A DNA stretch of 44,019 bases from CAZGAQ01 sp964523405 (GCA_964523405.1 CAZGAQ010000043.1:1-44019); one strand, 5' to 3'; positions 33,355 through 41,800 are shown, counted from the first letter of the stretch. Notes: generated by a model not told the origin, from the sequence alone. Translations and numbers: made by a program.

Positions 33355-33419
33355 GGGATGCGGGGAACGGGAGCAGGGAACTGGATGCGGGGAACGGGGA
33401 GCAGCGAATCGGGGAGCAG

Positions 33420-33467
33420 TGTGGCGGAGAGCCGGCGGCGGGGTGTGGCGGACAGCCGGCGGCGGAT
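33420..33467. repeat. 24-bp tandem repeat, two units
   Basis: Units 33420-33443 and 33444-33467 share 21 of 24 bases (TGTGGCGGAGAGCCGGCGGC type). Preceded by further imperfect G-rich repeats from about 33356. Confidence 0.6.
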
Positions 33468-33481
33468 GGCTAGAATGGGAC

Positions 33482-33943
33482 ATGATGACGATGCTGGCGA
33501 GTTACAAACCGGCGGCGGCGGCGCGGACGCACGTGCTGCTGGCCGCGGTGACGTGGACGGTGGTGGGGAGCGTGTTGGGTACGCTCGGCGTGGTGTGGGA
33601 GCTGGGGAGTCCGCTGCCGTATGGCGCGGTGCTGCTCGCTGTTGCGATCGCGGCGGGGCTGGGGAAGGCGTGGTTCGTCTTGCGGCCGGCGGCGGACCGG
33701 ATCGTGGAGCGGATTTGGGCGCGTGGGGACGGGCGGTGTTTGGGCGGGTTCGTGTCGTGGCGCTCGTGGCTGTTCATCGTCGTGATGATGGCGGGCGGGC
33801 GGATCGCGCGCGGGAGCATGCCCGTGCATTCGCTGGCGCGGGGAATTCTGGGACTGGTGTATGCGGCGGTCGGGGCGGCGCTGTTGGTGGCGGCGATGCG
33901 ACTCTGGGGGGCGTGGCGGCGGGGGCCGGGCGCGGCAAGTTGA
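33482..33943 (+). CDS. Small integral membrane protein of unknown function
   Basis: 153 residues with four likely membrane helices (about 17-37, 44-64, 94-113 and 122-142). Conserved-looking polar or aromatic residues between them: FVLRPAADRIVERI and WARGDGRCLGGFVSWRSW. No known family was recognised. The ATG at 33482 is preferred; the longer reading frame from 33302 starts inside the repeat patchwork and is not credible. Converges with the zinc-ribbon gene. Confidence 0.65.
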   Translation: MMTMLASYKPAAAARTHVLLAAVTWTVVGSVLGTLGVVWELGSPLPYGAVLLAVAIAAGLGKAWFVLRPAADRIVERIWARGDGRCLGGFVSWRSWLFIVVMMAGGRIARGSMPVHSLARGILGLVYAAVGAALLVAAMRLWGAWRRGPGAAS

Positions 33944-33970
33944 GGGGGGGGGCACGTGGGTGCCGTCGGG

Positions 33971-34025
33971 CACGCCTCACGTTCGTTCGGGCAGGCGGAG
34001 GCGTGACGCTACCCCGCCGGCGGGG
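33971..34025. terminator. Inverted repeats between convergent genes
   Basis: CACGCCTC (33971-33978) pairs with GAGGCGTG (33998-34005), followed by the perfect palindrome CCCCGCCGGCGGGG (34012-34025). A plausible two-way transcription end, though without a T-run. Confidence 0.35.
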
Positions 34026-34046
34026 GCCGGTGCTATGGACAGGCGA

Positions 34047-34457
34047 CTACGGTTCCCACTTGGGGAGGGGGGCGGTGCCCGTGTCGCCGTCGGCCATGAG
34101 GGAGCTGTAGGCTCCGACGTTGCCACTGCGGCAGTTGGGGCAGGGGCAGTTCGTAGAGGCCGGGATGACGAGCGGACCGCCCTGGGGTGGGCGGATGAGA
34201 TCGGGGACGAACTTCTTCTTGCACTCGTAGCAGTAGTACCAGGGATAGACGGCCTGCTTTTTGCAGTGCGGGCAGGCGTACGGGGGGTACGTCTGGAGCG
34301 GTTCGCTGAAGTCGCCCTCCTTCTGGCAGGCGAGGCAGACGCCGGAGAAGGAGAAGGTCTTGGCGATGGCGGCGGACTGCGAGCTGCGAGTGAAGAGGAA
34401 GGCTGCGGCGGCGATGGCCACCACAGCGACGGCGCCCAGGGCCACGTTGCGTTTCAT
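34047..34457 (-). CDS. Membrane-anchored zinc-ribbon protein
   Basis: 136 residues. An N-terminal membrane anchor (MKRNVALGAVAVVAIAAAAF LFTRS) is followed by four CxxC pairs: CLAC, CPHC, CYEC and CPNC, spaced as two zinc ribbons, and a Pro/Gly-rich tail. No enzyme motif. It starts 3 bp after the stop of the prepilin-like gene and is almost certainly in the same operon, suggesting a shared envelope or pilus-like role; this is inference. Confidence 0.75.
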   Translation of the reverse strand: MKRNVALGAVAVVAIAAAAFLFTRSSQSAAIAKTFSFSGVCLACQKEGDFSEPLQTYPPYACPHCKKQAVYPWYYCYECKKKFVPDLIRPPQGGPLVIPASTNCPCPNCRSGNVGAYSSLMADGDTGTAPLPKWEP

Positions 34458-34459
34458 GC

Positions 34460-35530
34460 TTAGTATCTCTTGCTGGGGTCGTTGGGAAGTTCGCGCCAGA
34501 TGCCCATGGCAGTGCGGTAGACCGCGCTCAACTGCTCGGGAAAGTTGAAGGGGTGGTAGTTGTTGTCGGGGTTTTCGGCGTTGGGAAGGATCTTCTTGAC
34601 GCGGCCGGTGTCCACGGCGTACTTCCAGCCGGGGCGGCGTTTGTGATCCTGGTAGGGCGCCTGCGGGTCGGTGTCGTAGGCGGTGATGCGGTCGGGCTGG
34701 GCGCCATCGCCGTAGGCGCCTTCGCGCGAGCGGCAGGTGTACTCGCCGGGCATCCAGGTGAAGCTGGCGCCGGTGTCGACGGTACGCCACTTGATGTCGT
34801 CGCGGGACTTGGGGGGCTTGGGGGTGATGGGGGCCACGTGCGTGTCGTTGTAGAGGGCGACGGCGACGCGCTTGGTGCCATGGCGCCAGCCGACCATGCT
34901 GCCCATGCCGTTTTGCAGCGGGAAATTCACGGGGTCCTGGGGGGGGCCGACTTGGCCGGAGAGGATGCCGGCGGCGTTGAGGCAGCCGAACCACGTCCAC
35001 CAGCCGTCGATGGCGTAGACCTGGCGGGCGGCCTCGCGGAAGCGATCTTCTTTGAAGTTGTAGTGCATGATAGCGCTGAGGGCATAGCTGGTGCGGGTCC
35101 CATACTTGGGGGATTCGCCGCGGCCCATTTCCCGGACGAAGTCATATTGCATGGCGGCGTTGGCACCGATTTTCTGGGCGAGCTCGTCGGGGCGCTGGTC
35201 GGTGGGGCAGAGGCCGGCCTTGGGGTCGGACAGGTAGCGCAGGTCGAAGAGCACGTCGATCCATGTGTACATGGGATAGGGCGTGCGCGTCTTGACGGCG
35301 CCGTCGTCCCAGGTGGGTCCGTACTCGTTGTTCTCAGCGTAGCAGGTCTGCACGGCGCGGCCGATCTGTTGTAGGCTGGCGGCGCACTTGGTTCGTTTGG
35401 CGTTCTCGCGGGCGCCGCTGAGTGAGGGCAGGAGGATGGAAAGGAGGAGGGCAATGATGGCGACGACGACGAGCAGCTCGATGAGGGTGAACCCCGTAGT
35501 GTAACCTGTTTTTTTACAGCGACTTAGCAT
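34460..35530 (-). CDS. Prepilin-type (GFTLIELLVV) exported protein
   Basis: 356 residues. A class III signal peptide: short basic leader, cleavage after G in TG|FTLIELLVVVAIIALLLSI, with the Glu5 needed for processing by a prepilin peptidase. The hydrophobic helix continues into the amphipathic segment ARENAKRTKCAASLQQIGRA. The rest is the large C-terminal domain common in planctomycete prepilin-like (DUF1559-related) proteins, including MVGWRHGTKRVAVALYNDTHV. ATG 35530 with GGAG 6 nt upstream. First gene of a two-gene operon with the zinc-ribbon protein. Confidence 0.88.
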   Translation of the reverse strand: MLSRCKKTGYTTGFTLIELLVVVAIIALLLSILLPSLSGARENAKRTKCAASLQQIGRAVQTCYAENNEYGPTWDDGAVKTRTPYPMYTWIDVLFDLRYLSDPKAGLCPTDQRPDELAQKIGANAAMQYDFVREMGRGESPKYGTRTSYALSAIMHYNFKEDRFREAARQVYAIDGWWTWFGCLNAAGILSGQVGPPQDPVNFPLQNGMGSMVGWRHGTKRVAVALYNDTHVAPITPKPPKSRDDIKWRTVDTGASFTWMPGEYTCRSREGAYGDGAQPDRITAYDTDPQAPYQDHKRRPGWKYAVDTGRVKKILPNAENPDNNYHPFNFPEQLSAVYRTAMGIWRELPNDPSKRY

Positions 35531-35618
35531 GGACCACTCCACATGGTGGACAAGCCGTTCGGAACTGGGGCGGCTGAAAGACCGCCCGATATTAGCAGCG
35601 ATATCTGCGAATAGACGC

Positions 35619-35647
35619 ATTCTAGCGCCTGGGGTGTGCGATTCCAA
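35619..35647 (-). promoter_or_regulatory. Candidate promoter for the prepilin-like operon
   Basis: On the minus strand TTGGAA (35642-35647), a 17-nt spacer, TAGAAT (35619-35624). Good spacing and a five-of-six -10; leader of about 82 nt. Confidence 0.55.
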
Positions 35648-35856
35648 GGCCGGGGGACGATGGCCGGGGCGGATGCGTGGGCTCTGCGGGGCGACGGGGT
35701 GGTTGGTCGCGTATCGCGGGGGTATCGGTTGAACTGGGGACAGAGGGAGACGGGGTGCCTGGAAAGGCGTATCTGCAGCGGCGTTGGCGTGAACCGGTTC
35801 ATCGGATGCTCTTTGCCCGACGCGCTTTACGCGCTGCACGGACCGTGTAGTTGGTC

Positions 35857-35883
35857 TTGACTTGGGGGGTCCAGTGCTATAGT
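35857..35883 (+). promoter_or_regulatory. Candidate promoter for the Cys-repeat secreted protein gene
   Basis: TTGACT (35857-35862), 15-nt spacer, extended -10 TGCTATAGT ending at 35883. Implies a leader of about 220 nt before the main ATG. The leader has the hairpin CCCTCA/TGAGGG at 35925-35943. Confidence 0.55.
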
Positions 35884-35948
35884 CTACGAGTAGCTTAGAA
35901 CTAGTTTAAATGCAAGAGCGCGAGCCCTCATTTTTCTTGAGGGGAAAG

Positions 35949-36044
35949 ATGCTGTCGCGACTCGTCATATCTGCTGCCTGTTTCGCGGCCCCGATGGGCC
36001 GCCGGTGCATAACATTTGGTGTTCTGTCGTCCGGGGCGGCCTGA
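35949..36044 (+). CDS. Possible 31-residue leader peptide
   Basis: MLSRLVISAACFAAPMGRRC and on to ITFGVLSSGAA. Its ATG lies 4 nt after AGGGG (with AAAG between), just below the leader hairpin and 66 nt before the main gene start. Could be a regulatory leader peptide or chance; no amino-acid run typical of attenuation is present. Confidence 0.3.
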   Translation: MLSRLVISAACFAAPMGRRCITFGVLSSGAA

Positions 36045-36109
36045 GGCGTCCGCGGAGAGAGAACGAAGGTCGGCTCAGCAGCTACAGCTCACAAAGGAGG
36101 AATCACCCC

Positions 36110-38428
36110 ATGAAGAAGTGTCTCGCTCTCATCGTCACCGTGGCGCTAAGCAGCGTCGCGCTGGCGCAACCGGCGATCGATGGTTCGGCGCACGATTCGT
36201 ACTACGGACCCCTCCCCCTGGCCTATCAAGATACGACCACGGGCTTTGGCGATGCGAGTCTCGGGCGCCCGGACGTGTGCAACGGCTCGGAACTCGACAC
36301 GGCCTACGGCACGATCTACAACGGCGTGCTGTACCTGGTGTTGGCGGGCAACCTCGAGACGAATGGCAACAAGCTCGAGATTTTCTTTGACACCCGTGCG
36401 GGTGGGCAGCATCGCCTGCTGGCGACGAATCCGGGCACGCCGAATGTCGGGCTGCTGCGCATGGGCGAGGATCCGAACGATCCGAACATGCCGGGCTTCA
36501 CGTTCCAGACCGGGTTTGAGGCGGATTACTGGGTTGCGGTGAACTGCTCGGGCAACCCGGTGGGGCTGTTCGTGGACTATGCCGAGCTGTATGTGGATGC
36601 GGGGAATCCGGGCGTGCTGCACTACTGCGGCGCCGGCCAGGCCAAGTGCGCGACGGCGGGCGGGGCGTTGACGGGCGGAGACACGGGCGCGCCGGTGATT
36701 CTGGCGACGGTCGACAACAGCAACATCGCGGGCGTGGGTGGTGATGGCGGGAACAACGACGGCAGCGGCGTGAAGACCGGCATTGAGCTGGCGATTCCGC
36801 TGGCGGCGCTCGGCAATCCGACGGGTGACATCAAGATCACGGCCTTCATCAACGGTCAGCAGCATGACTGGGTTTCGAACCAGTTCCTGGGCGGTCTGTT
36901 CGGCTCGGCCAATCTGATCGAGCCGCGGCAGGTGAACCTGGAGGGAAGCTGGCAAGAGCCGTTCACGATCGCGAATCCGTCGCCGATCTACGGGGCTTGC
37001 TGCTACGGGCAGGCCTGCGCGATCACGACGCAGGCGAACTGCAGCGGCGCGTGGCAGGGCGCGTACACGACGTGCGACACGAATCCGTGCAGCGGGCCGG
37101 CGCTCGGGCAGTGCTGCCTGGCGAACAGCTACGGCGGGCTGTGCATGTACGTGAAGCAAGTGGATTGCCTCGAGTTCGGCGGGGTGTTCACGGCCGGGTT
37201 GGACTGCTCGAACTGTGCGTGCGTGCCGGCGGTGAACGGGGCGTGCTGTCTGGCGGACAACACCTGCGTGGCGAACCAGTCGCAGGCGGCCTGCACGGCG
37301 CTGGGCGGGCTGTACGTGGGTGACTACACGAGTTGCACGAGCAATCCGTGCACGCCGGGCGCGTGCTGCGAGGCGGATGTCTGCTCGATCAAGCAGAAGT
37401 TCGCGTGCCAGGCGATCCAGTTTGCGAAGTACCTGGGCGAAGGCACGACCTGCGACGGTAGCCCCTGCGCGGTGGCGACGATCCTGAATCCGCACGTGGC
37501 AGGCAGCATGCAGGGCTGGGATCCGAATGCCACGCCGATGACGGAGACGGCGCCGGGCAGCGGGGTCTGGACGCATCAGTTCACGGGGCTGGCGGCCAGC
37601 ACGCGTTTCGAATTCAAGATCACGGACGGTTCGTGGGCGAACAACCTGCCGGGCGCGAATAGCTGGTGCTACAGCGACGCCACGGGACAGGTGACGATCA
37701 CGTACGACGCCAACTTCCATTTTGATGGCTGGGCGCCGAACCGGGACCGGCTGGGCGTGGACACGACGAGTCCGACGACGCCGCCGTGGACGGCGGTAGG
37801 CAGTTTCCTGTCCGAGATTGGCGGCAGCGATTGGGACAATGCCAGCCCGCAGGGCGCGATGACGGCGCAGGGCGCCGGCGTCTACAAGCTGACGTTCACG
37901 AACGTGCCGGCCGGCAACTATGCCTGGAAGGCCGTGCGGACCGGATCGTGGGATTCGATCAGTTGGGACACGCGGAGCGTGGGTACGGCGGACATGGCGT
38001 TCACGATCGGCGCGGCGACGGATACGGTCACGCTGTGGGTGGACGAGCCACATGGCTGCGTGAAGGTGGACGTGGTGGCGGCCCCGCCGGTGACCGGCGC
38101 GTGCTGCGTGGCGGGCGTGTGCAGCGTGCTGACGCCGGCGGCCTGCGCGACGGCCAGCGGCGAGTACAAGGGTGACAACACGGCGTGCACGCCGAATCCG
38201 TGCGTGCAGCCGCTGTGCGCCGGAGACGGCAACTGCGACCGGCAGATCAACTGGCGCGACATTGACTTCCTGATTGCCGCGCAGAATGACAACGTGTCGT
38301 CGTGGACGGCGCTGTTTGCAGGCAGCCCGCCGTGCCAGTTCCTGAACCTGGATACGAGCGGCGACAGCCACGTGAACTGGCGGGATATCGATCCGTTCAT
38401 CGCCCTGATGAACACGACGTGCCCGTAG
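36110..38428 (+). CDS. Secreted multidomain protein: Cys repeats, two X25/pullulanase-like modules, dockerin-like tail
   Basis: 772 residues. Signal peptide MKKCLALIVTVALSSVALA. About 20-290 is a beta-sandwich of the DOMON/CBM9-like kind. Five GACC...NPC cysteine modules lie at about 295-327, 332-370, 376-412, 414-450 and 662-697. Between the fourth and fifth are two repeats of about 95 residues (HVAGSMQGWDPNATPMTETA; AVGSFLSEIGGSDWDNASP) resembling X25 starch-binding modules. The C-terminus has two dockerin-like calcium repeats (GDGNCDRQINWRDIDFLIAA; LDTSGDSHVNWRDIDPFIAL). Start fixed by AGGAGG 9 nt before ATG 36110. Probably a non-catalytic, cell-surface glucan-binding protein working with the GH13 enzyme at 39443. 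Confidence 0.82.
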   Translation: MKKCLALIVTVALSSVALAQPAIDGSAHDSYYGPLPLAYQDTTTGFGDASLGRPDVCNGSELDTAYGTIYNGVLYLVLAGNLETNGNKLEIFFDTRAGGQHRLLATNPGTPNVGLLRMGEDPNDPNMPGFTFQTGFEADYWVAVNCSGNPVGLFVDYAELYVDAGNPGVLHYCGAGQAKCATAGGALTGGDTGAPVILATVDNSNIAGVGGDGGNNDGSGVKTGIELAIPLAALGNPTGDIKITAFINGQQHDWVSNQFLGGLFGSANLIEPRQVNLEGSWQEPFTIANPSPIYGACCYGQACAITTQANCSGAWQGAYTTCDTNPCSGPALGQCCLANSYGGLCMYVKQVDCLEFGGVFTAGLDCSNCACVPAVNGACCLADNTCVANQSQAACTALGGLYVGDYTSCTSNPCTPGACCEADVCSIKQKFACQAIQFAKYLGEGTTCDGSPCAVATILNPHVAGSMQGWDPNATPMTETAPGSGVWTHQFTGLAASTRFEFKITDGSWANNLPGANSWCYSDATGQVTITYDANFHFDGWAPNRDRLGVDTTSPTTPPWTAVGSFLSEIGGSDWDNASPQGAMTAQGAGVYKLTFTNVPAGNYAWKAVRTGSWDSISWDTRSVGTADMAFTIGAATDTVTLWVDEPHGCVKVDVVAAPPVTGACCVAGVCSVLTPAACATASGEYKGDNTACTPNPCVQPLCAGDGNCDRQINWRDIDFLIAAQNDNVSSWTALFAGSPPCQFLNLDTSGDSHVNWRDIDPFIALMNTTCP

Positions 38429-38451
38429 TCTGATGGAGTGGAGAAGCGTGA

Positions 38452-38478
38452 GGCGCCGGACCGCGGTGGCCCGGCGCC
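38452..38478 (+). terminator. Hairpin after the Cys-repeat protein gene
   Basis: GGCGCCGG and CCGGCGCC form an 8-bp perfect stem with an 11-nt GC-rich loop. No T-run, so it may act as a partial terminator or stabilise the upstream mRNA. Confidence 0.4.
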
Positions 38479-38550
38479 CGCCTTGAGGAGTGTTGCAGAG
38501 GTCCAGTGAGGACCACCCCTAATCCCTGAGAGGACAAAGGAGGAGCAGGT

Positions 38551-39222
38551 ATGAAGAAGTTGGCGATTCTGGTCGTGGCGCTGCTGACCGTCCCGGCATG
38601 GGCAGCGGTGTACACGGATGCGACCGGCGATCTTGGCAGCACGTTCACCGGTTTTCCGCATCTCGACATCAGTGCGGTCGAGGTGACCAATGACCTCAAC
38701 GAGATCAGCTTCAAGTTCACCCTCGTCGGCGACATCGCGGCGACGAACTGGGGCAAGTACGTGGTGGTGATCGATTCGATCCCGGCCGCCGGTGACACCA
38801 GCAACCAGAACAACGGCTGGGGTCGCAACCATCAGCTCAACGCCGGCACGGACATCACGCTGGCCGGTTGGGTGGACTCGGGTGGCGGCTTTGAGGCTCG
38901 GCACTGGGACGGTGGCGGCTGGCCGCTCGACGGGGCCACCTACAATTCGACGCCGGGCATGGTTCTGAGCCTCCAGCAGTACAGCGTCAGCTACACCGTG
39001 CCGCTGGCGCTCGTTGGCCTGACCCCGGGCCAGACGATCCTGTTTGAAGGCTTCTCGACGGCCGGTGGCGATGATCCGGGCGTGGATGTCGTCAGCTCGC
39101 CGAACGTGACGGTCAACAACTGGGGCGACTTCTCGGTCTCGAACGGCGTGTCGTACACGCTCGTCCCCGAGCCGGTGAGCTTCGTGCTGCTGGCGCTGGG
39201 CGCGCTGCTGCGGCGCCGCTAG
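38551..39222 (+). CDS. Small exported PEP-CTERM protein
   Basis: 223 residues. Signal peptide MKKLAILVVALLTVPAWA, then a beta-sandwich domain (VYTDATGDLGSTFTGFPHLD; VEVTNDLNEISFKFTLVGD) that resembles the N-terminal domain of the preceding gene. The C-terminus VPEPVSFVLLALGALLRRR is a PEP-CTERM sorting signal, read by an exosortase that is not in this window. A strong GGAGG precedes the ATG. Probably cotranscribed or coregulated with the adjacent secreted genes; ends at the intrinsic terminator 39277-39314. Confidence 0.85.
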   Translation: MKKLAILVVALLTVPAWAAVYTDATGDLGSTFTGFPHLDISAVEVTNDLNEISFKFTLVGDIAATNWGKYVVVIDSIPAAGDTSNQNNGWGRNHQLNAGTDITLAGWVDSGGGFEARHWDGGGWPLDGATYNSTPGMVLSLQQYSVSYTVPLALVGLTPGQTILFEGFSTAGGDDPGVDVVSSPNVTVNNWGDFSVSNGVSYTLVPEPVSFVLLALGALLRRR

Positions 39223-39276
39223 GCCCGAGTATCCGCGGCACCGCAAGGTGGCCGCGCAACTGAAGCGAGAACATGC

Positions 39277-39314
39277 GGGGCGTGGGTTACGGGACCCGCG
39301 CCCCGCCGTTTTTT
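39277..39314 (+). terminator. Intrinsic terminator
   Basis: GGGGCG-T-GGGT pairs with ACCC-G-CGCCCC (11 pairs including one T-G wobble) around a 6-nt loop, followed within 4 nt by six T residues. It ends the transcript of the PEP-CTERM gene. Confidence 0.9.
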
Positions 39315-39348
39315 GTCGATATCTCACGGGTGAGCAGGCCGACCGGGG

Positions 39349-39377
39349 TTGGTCGGCGGCTCTTAAACTAGTACAAT
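39349..39377 (+). promoter_or_regulatory. Candidate promoter for the GH13 gene
   Basis: TTGGTC (39349-39354), 17-nt spacer, TACAAT (39372-39377, five of six). Lies directly after the intrinsic terminator, giving the GH13 gene its own promoter. The spacer contains AACTAGT, also found in the leader at 35899-35905. Confidence 0.5.
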
Positions 39378-39442
39378 AGGGAGGCCGGCAGCGCCGCCGG
39401 TCGACCGCATTCACTCCCTTCCGATCGGCAGAGGAAGAACGC

Positions 39443-41800
39443 ATGAAACCCGCTTGGCTAACCCTGGCTCTCGTGCCCCTCGTCGCGCTGCTGGCGGGTG
39501 CCGGCCACGACAACAATGTCGAATGGAACGGCATCACGCACATTTACTGGCTGGATCGCGCGCCGCGGTGCCCGATCAACGGCGAGAGCTTCACGGTGCA
39601 GTTCCAGACGTACCACTATGACCTCACAAGTGCCCGGGTGAATGTCAACGCCGGCGCGGGCGCGTCCTGGATCAACGCCAACTTCGTGGCGCAGCGCGGC
39701 CCGTACGATGTGTGGAGTGCGACGATTCCGGCGACGTCCGCGGCCGCGACCGTCAGCTACTGGTTTGAGCTCACGGACGGCACGCGGACGAACTACCTGG
39801 GGCCGAGCGGCATGTCGGCGACAGCGCCGACGAGCGGCTGGACGCTGAGCTTCGCGGACCACGGGCACGCGCCGCTGGGCTGCACGCCGACGAGCGACGG
39901 TGGGGCGGTCTTCAAGGTCTGGGCGCCCGGGTCAGCGACGGCGGCGGTGGCGGGGACGTTCAACGGCTGGAGCAGCACGAGCCTGCCGATGACGAAGAAC
40001 GGCGCGTACTTCACGCGGAAAGCGCCGGCTCCGGCGGGGAGCGACGGGCAGCAGTACAAGTACGTGTTTGCGGGGAACAACTGGAAGCCGGATGCGCGCG
40101 GGCGGGCGCTGAATCCGGGCGACAACAGCAACACGTACGTCGTGAATCCGGACGGGTACGCCTGGCGGGAGAGCGGCTTTGGCACGCCGCCGTTTGAAGA
40201 CATGGTGATTTACGAGTTGCACGTGGGGACGTTTTCGGGCTGGAACGACGGGCTGAACCGGATGGGACGGTTCCGCGACATCGTGGACACGCACCTGGCG
40301 CACCTGCTGTACCTCGGTGTGAACGTGGTGGAGCTGATGCCGGTCACCGAGTTCGATTACTACGAGTCCTGGGGCTACAACCCGGTGGACAACTGGGCGC
40401 CGGAGAACGCGTACGGCAGTCCGACGGACCTGAAGTACACGGTCGACAAGCTGCACCAGAACGGCATCGCGGTGATTCTCGACGTCGTCTACAACCACTT
40501 CCCGTACAACGGGAACTACCTGTGGAACTACGACGGGGCGGCCACGTACTTCGACAATCCGGCCGTGCAGACGCCGTGGGGCTCGCAGGCGGCGCTGTGG
40601 AAGCAGGAAGTCCGCGAGTACTACGTGGATGCCAGTCTGATGTGGCTCGAGGAATACCGCGTGGATGGGTTCCGCATGGACGCGACGCGGTACATGCGGA
40701 ACAACGACATGTTTCCGGGCGGTTACGCGGATGGCTGGGGGCTGATGCAGGACTTCACGAACCGGATTCGGGCCCGCAAGGTGCAGGCCATCACGATCGC
40801 GGAGGAACTGCCCAACACGAGCGCGATCGTGAACTCCACGGCGAGCGGCGGCGCGGGCTTCGACGCGCAGTGGCACGACCAGTTCAAGATCGACGTGCGG
40901 CAGGCGGTGCTGGATGCCGCCTACGGGAATCCACAGATGTGGAACGTGGCCGGCGCCATCAATGGTGGCGGCTACGACGTTGCCAAGCTGGTGCGCTACG
41001 TCGAGAGCCATGACGAGGCGGGTGGCGACGGCACCGGGCCCGGTGACGAACGGCTGGCGGTGTCGATCGACAGTGGCAACCACTACAGCAAATGGGCCCA
41101 GGGGCGCTCCAAGGTGGCGCAGGGGCTGGCGCTGCTCGCGGCGGGCATTCCGATGTTTTTGCAGGGTGGCGAGTGGCTGGAGGACATCAAGTTCGGCAGC
41201 TCGCAGTACGAGCGCATCGACTGGTCCAAGGCCGTCAGCCGGGCCCCGATCGTGCTGTTCTTCCGCGATCTGATTGGCGTGCGCCGGGCGAACTGCGGCC
41301 TGCGCGCGAACGCGGGCCAGATCGTGTTCCACATCAACGACGGGGACAACGTGATCGCGTTCCATCGCTGGGACGTGTACGGCAACGACCTGGTGGTGGT
41401 CGCCAGTCTGAACAACGCCGACCTGCACAACTACCAGATCGGTTTCCCGCAGTACGGCACGTGGCACGAGATCCTCAACAGTCAGGCCAGCGTGTATCTG
41501 GGCAACGGCGCGGGCAACGGCGGGTCCGTATTCACCGTGGGGCCGGCCTGGGACGGCCAGGACCAGTCGGCGTACCTGACGATTCCGGAGATGGGCTTGC
41601 TGGTCTTCCGTTACGAGGATCCGGCCGGGCGCGGCAGCGATCTGGACCACGATGGCGACGTGGACGTGGGCGATTACGCCAGTTTGCAGCAAGCGGGGCA
41701 CCAGACCGGCTGCGGAATGGCGGCCGACCTGCGTGAGAACGGGCGGATTGATGACGAGGATCTGGCCGAGCTGGGGCAGAACATGACGGGGGCGCACTGA
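39443..41800 (+). CDS. Secreted GH13 enzyme, GlgB/alpha-amylase-like, with dockerin-like tail
   Basis: 785 residues. Signal peptide to about residue 21. About 25-130 is a beta-sandwich; 150-240 a CBM48-like domain (VFKVWAPGSATAAVAGTFNGW); 250-600 the GH13 barrel: WGYNPVDNWAPENAYGS, ILDVVYNHF, DGFRMDATR (nucleophile D413), ITIAEELPN (acid E454) and ESHDE (H523-D524). The SHDE form is typical of branching enzymes, so it may make or remodel alpha-1,6 branches rather than simply hydrolyse. The tail (LDHDGDVDVGDYASLQQAG; LRENGRIDDEDLAELGQ) has two dockerin-like calcium repeats. ATG 39443 is the only start compatible with the signal peptide. Works on extracellular alpha-glucans. Confidence 0.92.
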   Translation: MKPAWLTLALVPLVALLAGAGHDNNVEWNGITHIYWLDRAPRCPINGESFTVQFQTYHYDLTSARVNVNAGAGASWINANFVAQRGPYDVWSATIPATSAAATVSYWFELTDGTRTNYLGPSGMSATAPTSGWTLSFADHGHAPLGCTPTSDGGAVFKVWAPGSATAAVAGTFNGWSSTSLPMTKNGAYFTRKAPAPAGSDGQQYKYVFAGNNWKPDARGRALNPGDNSNTYVVNPDGYAWRESGFGTPPFEDMVIYELHVGTFSGWNDGLNRMGRFRDIVDTHLAHLLYLGVNVVELMPVTEFDYYESWGYNPVDNWAPENAYGSPTDLKYTVDKLHQNGIAVILDVVYNHFPYNGNYLWNYDGAATYFDNPAVQTPWGSQAALWKQEVREYYVDASLMWLEEYRVDGFRMDATRYMRNNDMFPGGYADGWGLMQDFTNRIRARKVQAITIAEELPNTSAIVNSTASGGAGFDAQWHDQFKIDVRQAVLDAAYGNPQMWNVAGAINGGGYDVAKLVRYVESHDEAGGDGTGPGDERLAVSIDSGNHYSKWAQGRSKVAQGLALLAAGIPMFLQGGEWLEDIKFGSSQYERIDWSKAVSRAPIVLFFRDLIGVRRANCGLRANAGQIVFHINDGDNVIAFHRWDVYGNDLVVVASLNNADLHNYQIGFPQYGTWHEILNSQASVYLGNGAGNGGSVFTVGPAWDGQDQSAYLTIPEMGLLVFRYEDPAGRGSDLDHDGDVDVGDYASLQQAGHQTGCGMAADLRENGRIDDEDLAELGQNMTGAH

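Noticed and set aside
33302..33481. N-terminal extension of the small membrane protein
   Set aside because: Encoded by the ATTCC...GGAAT repeat and G-rich tandem repeats; the credible start is 33482.
36146..38371. 741-codon minus-strand reading frame
   Set aside because: Antisense to the Cys-repeat protein, whose signal peptide, modules and AGGAGG site are clear.
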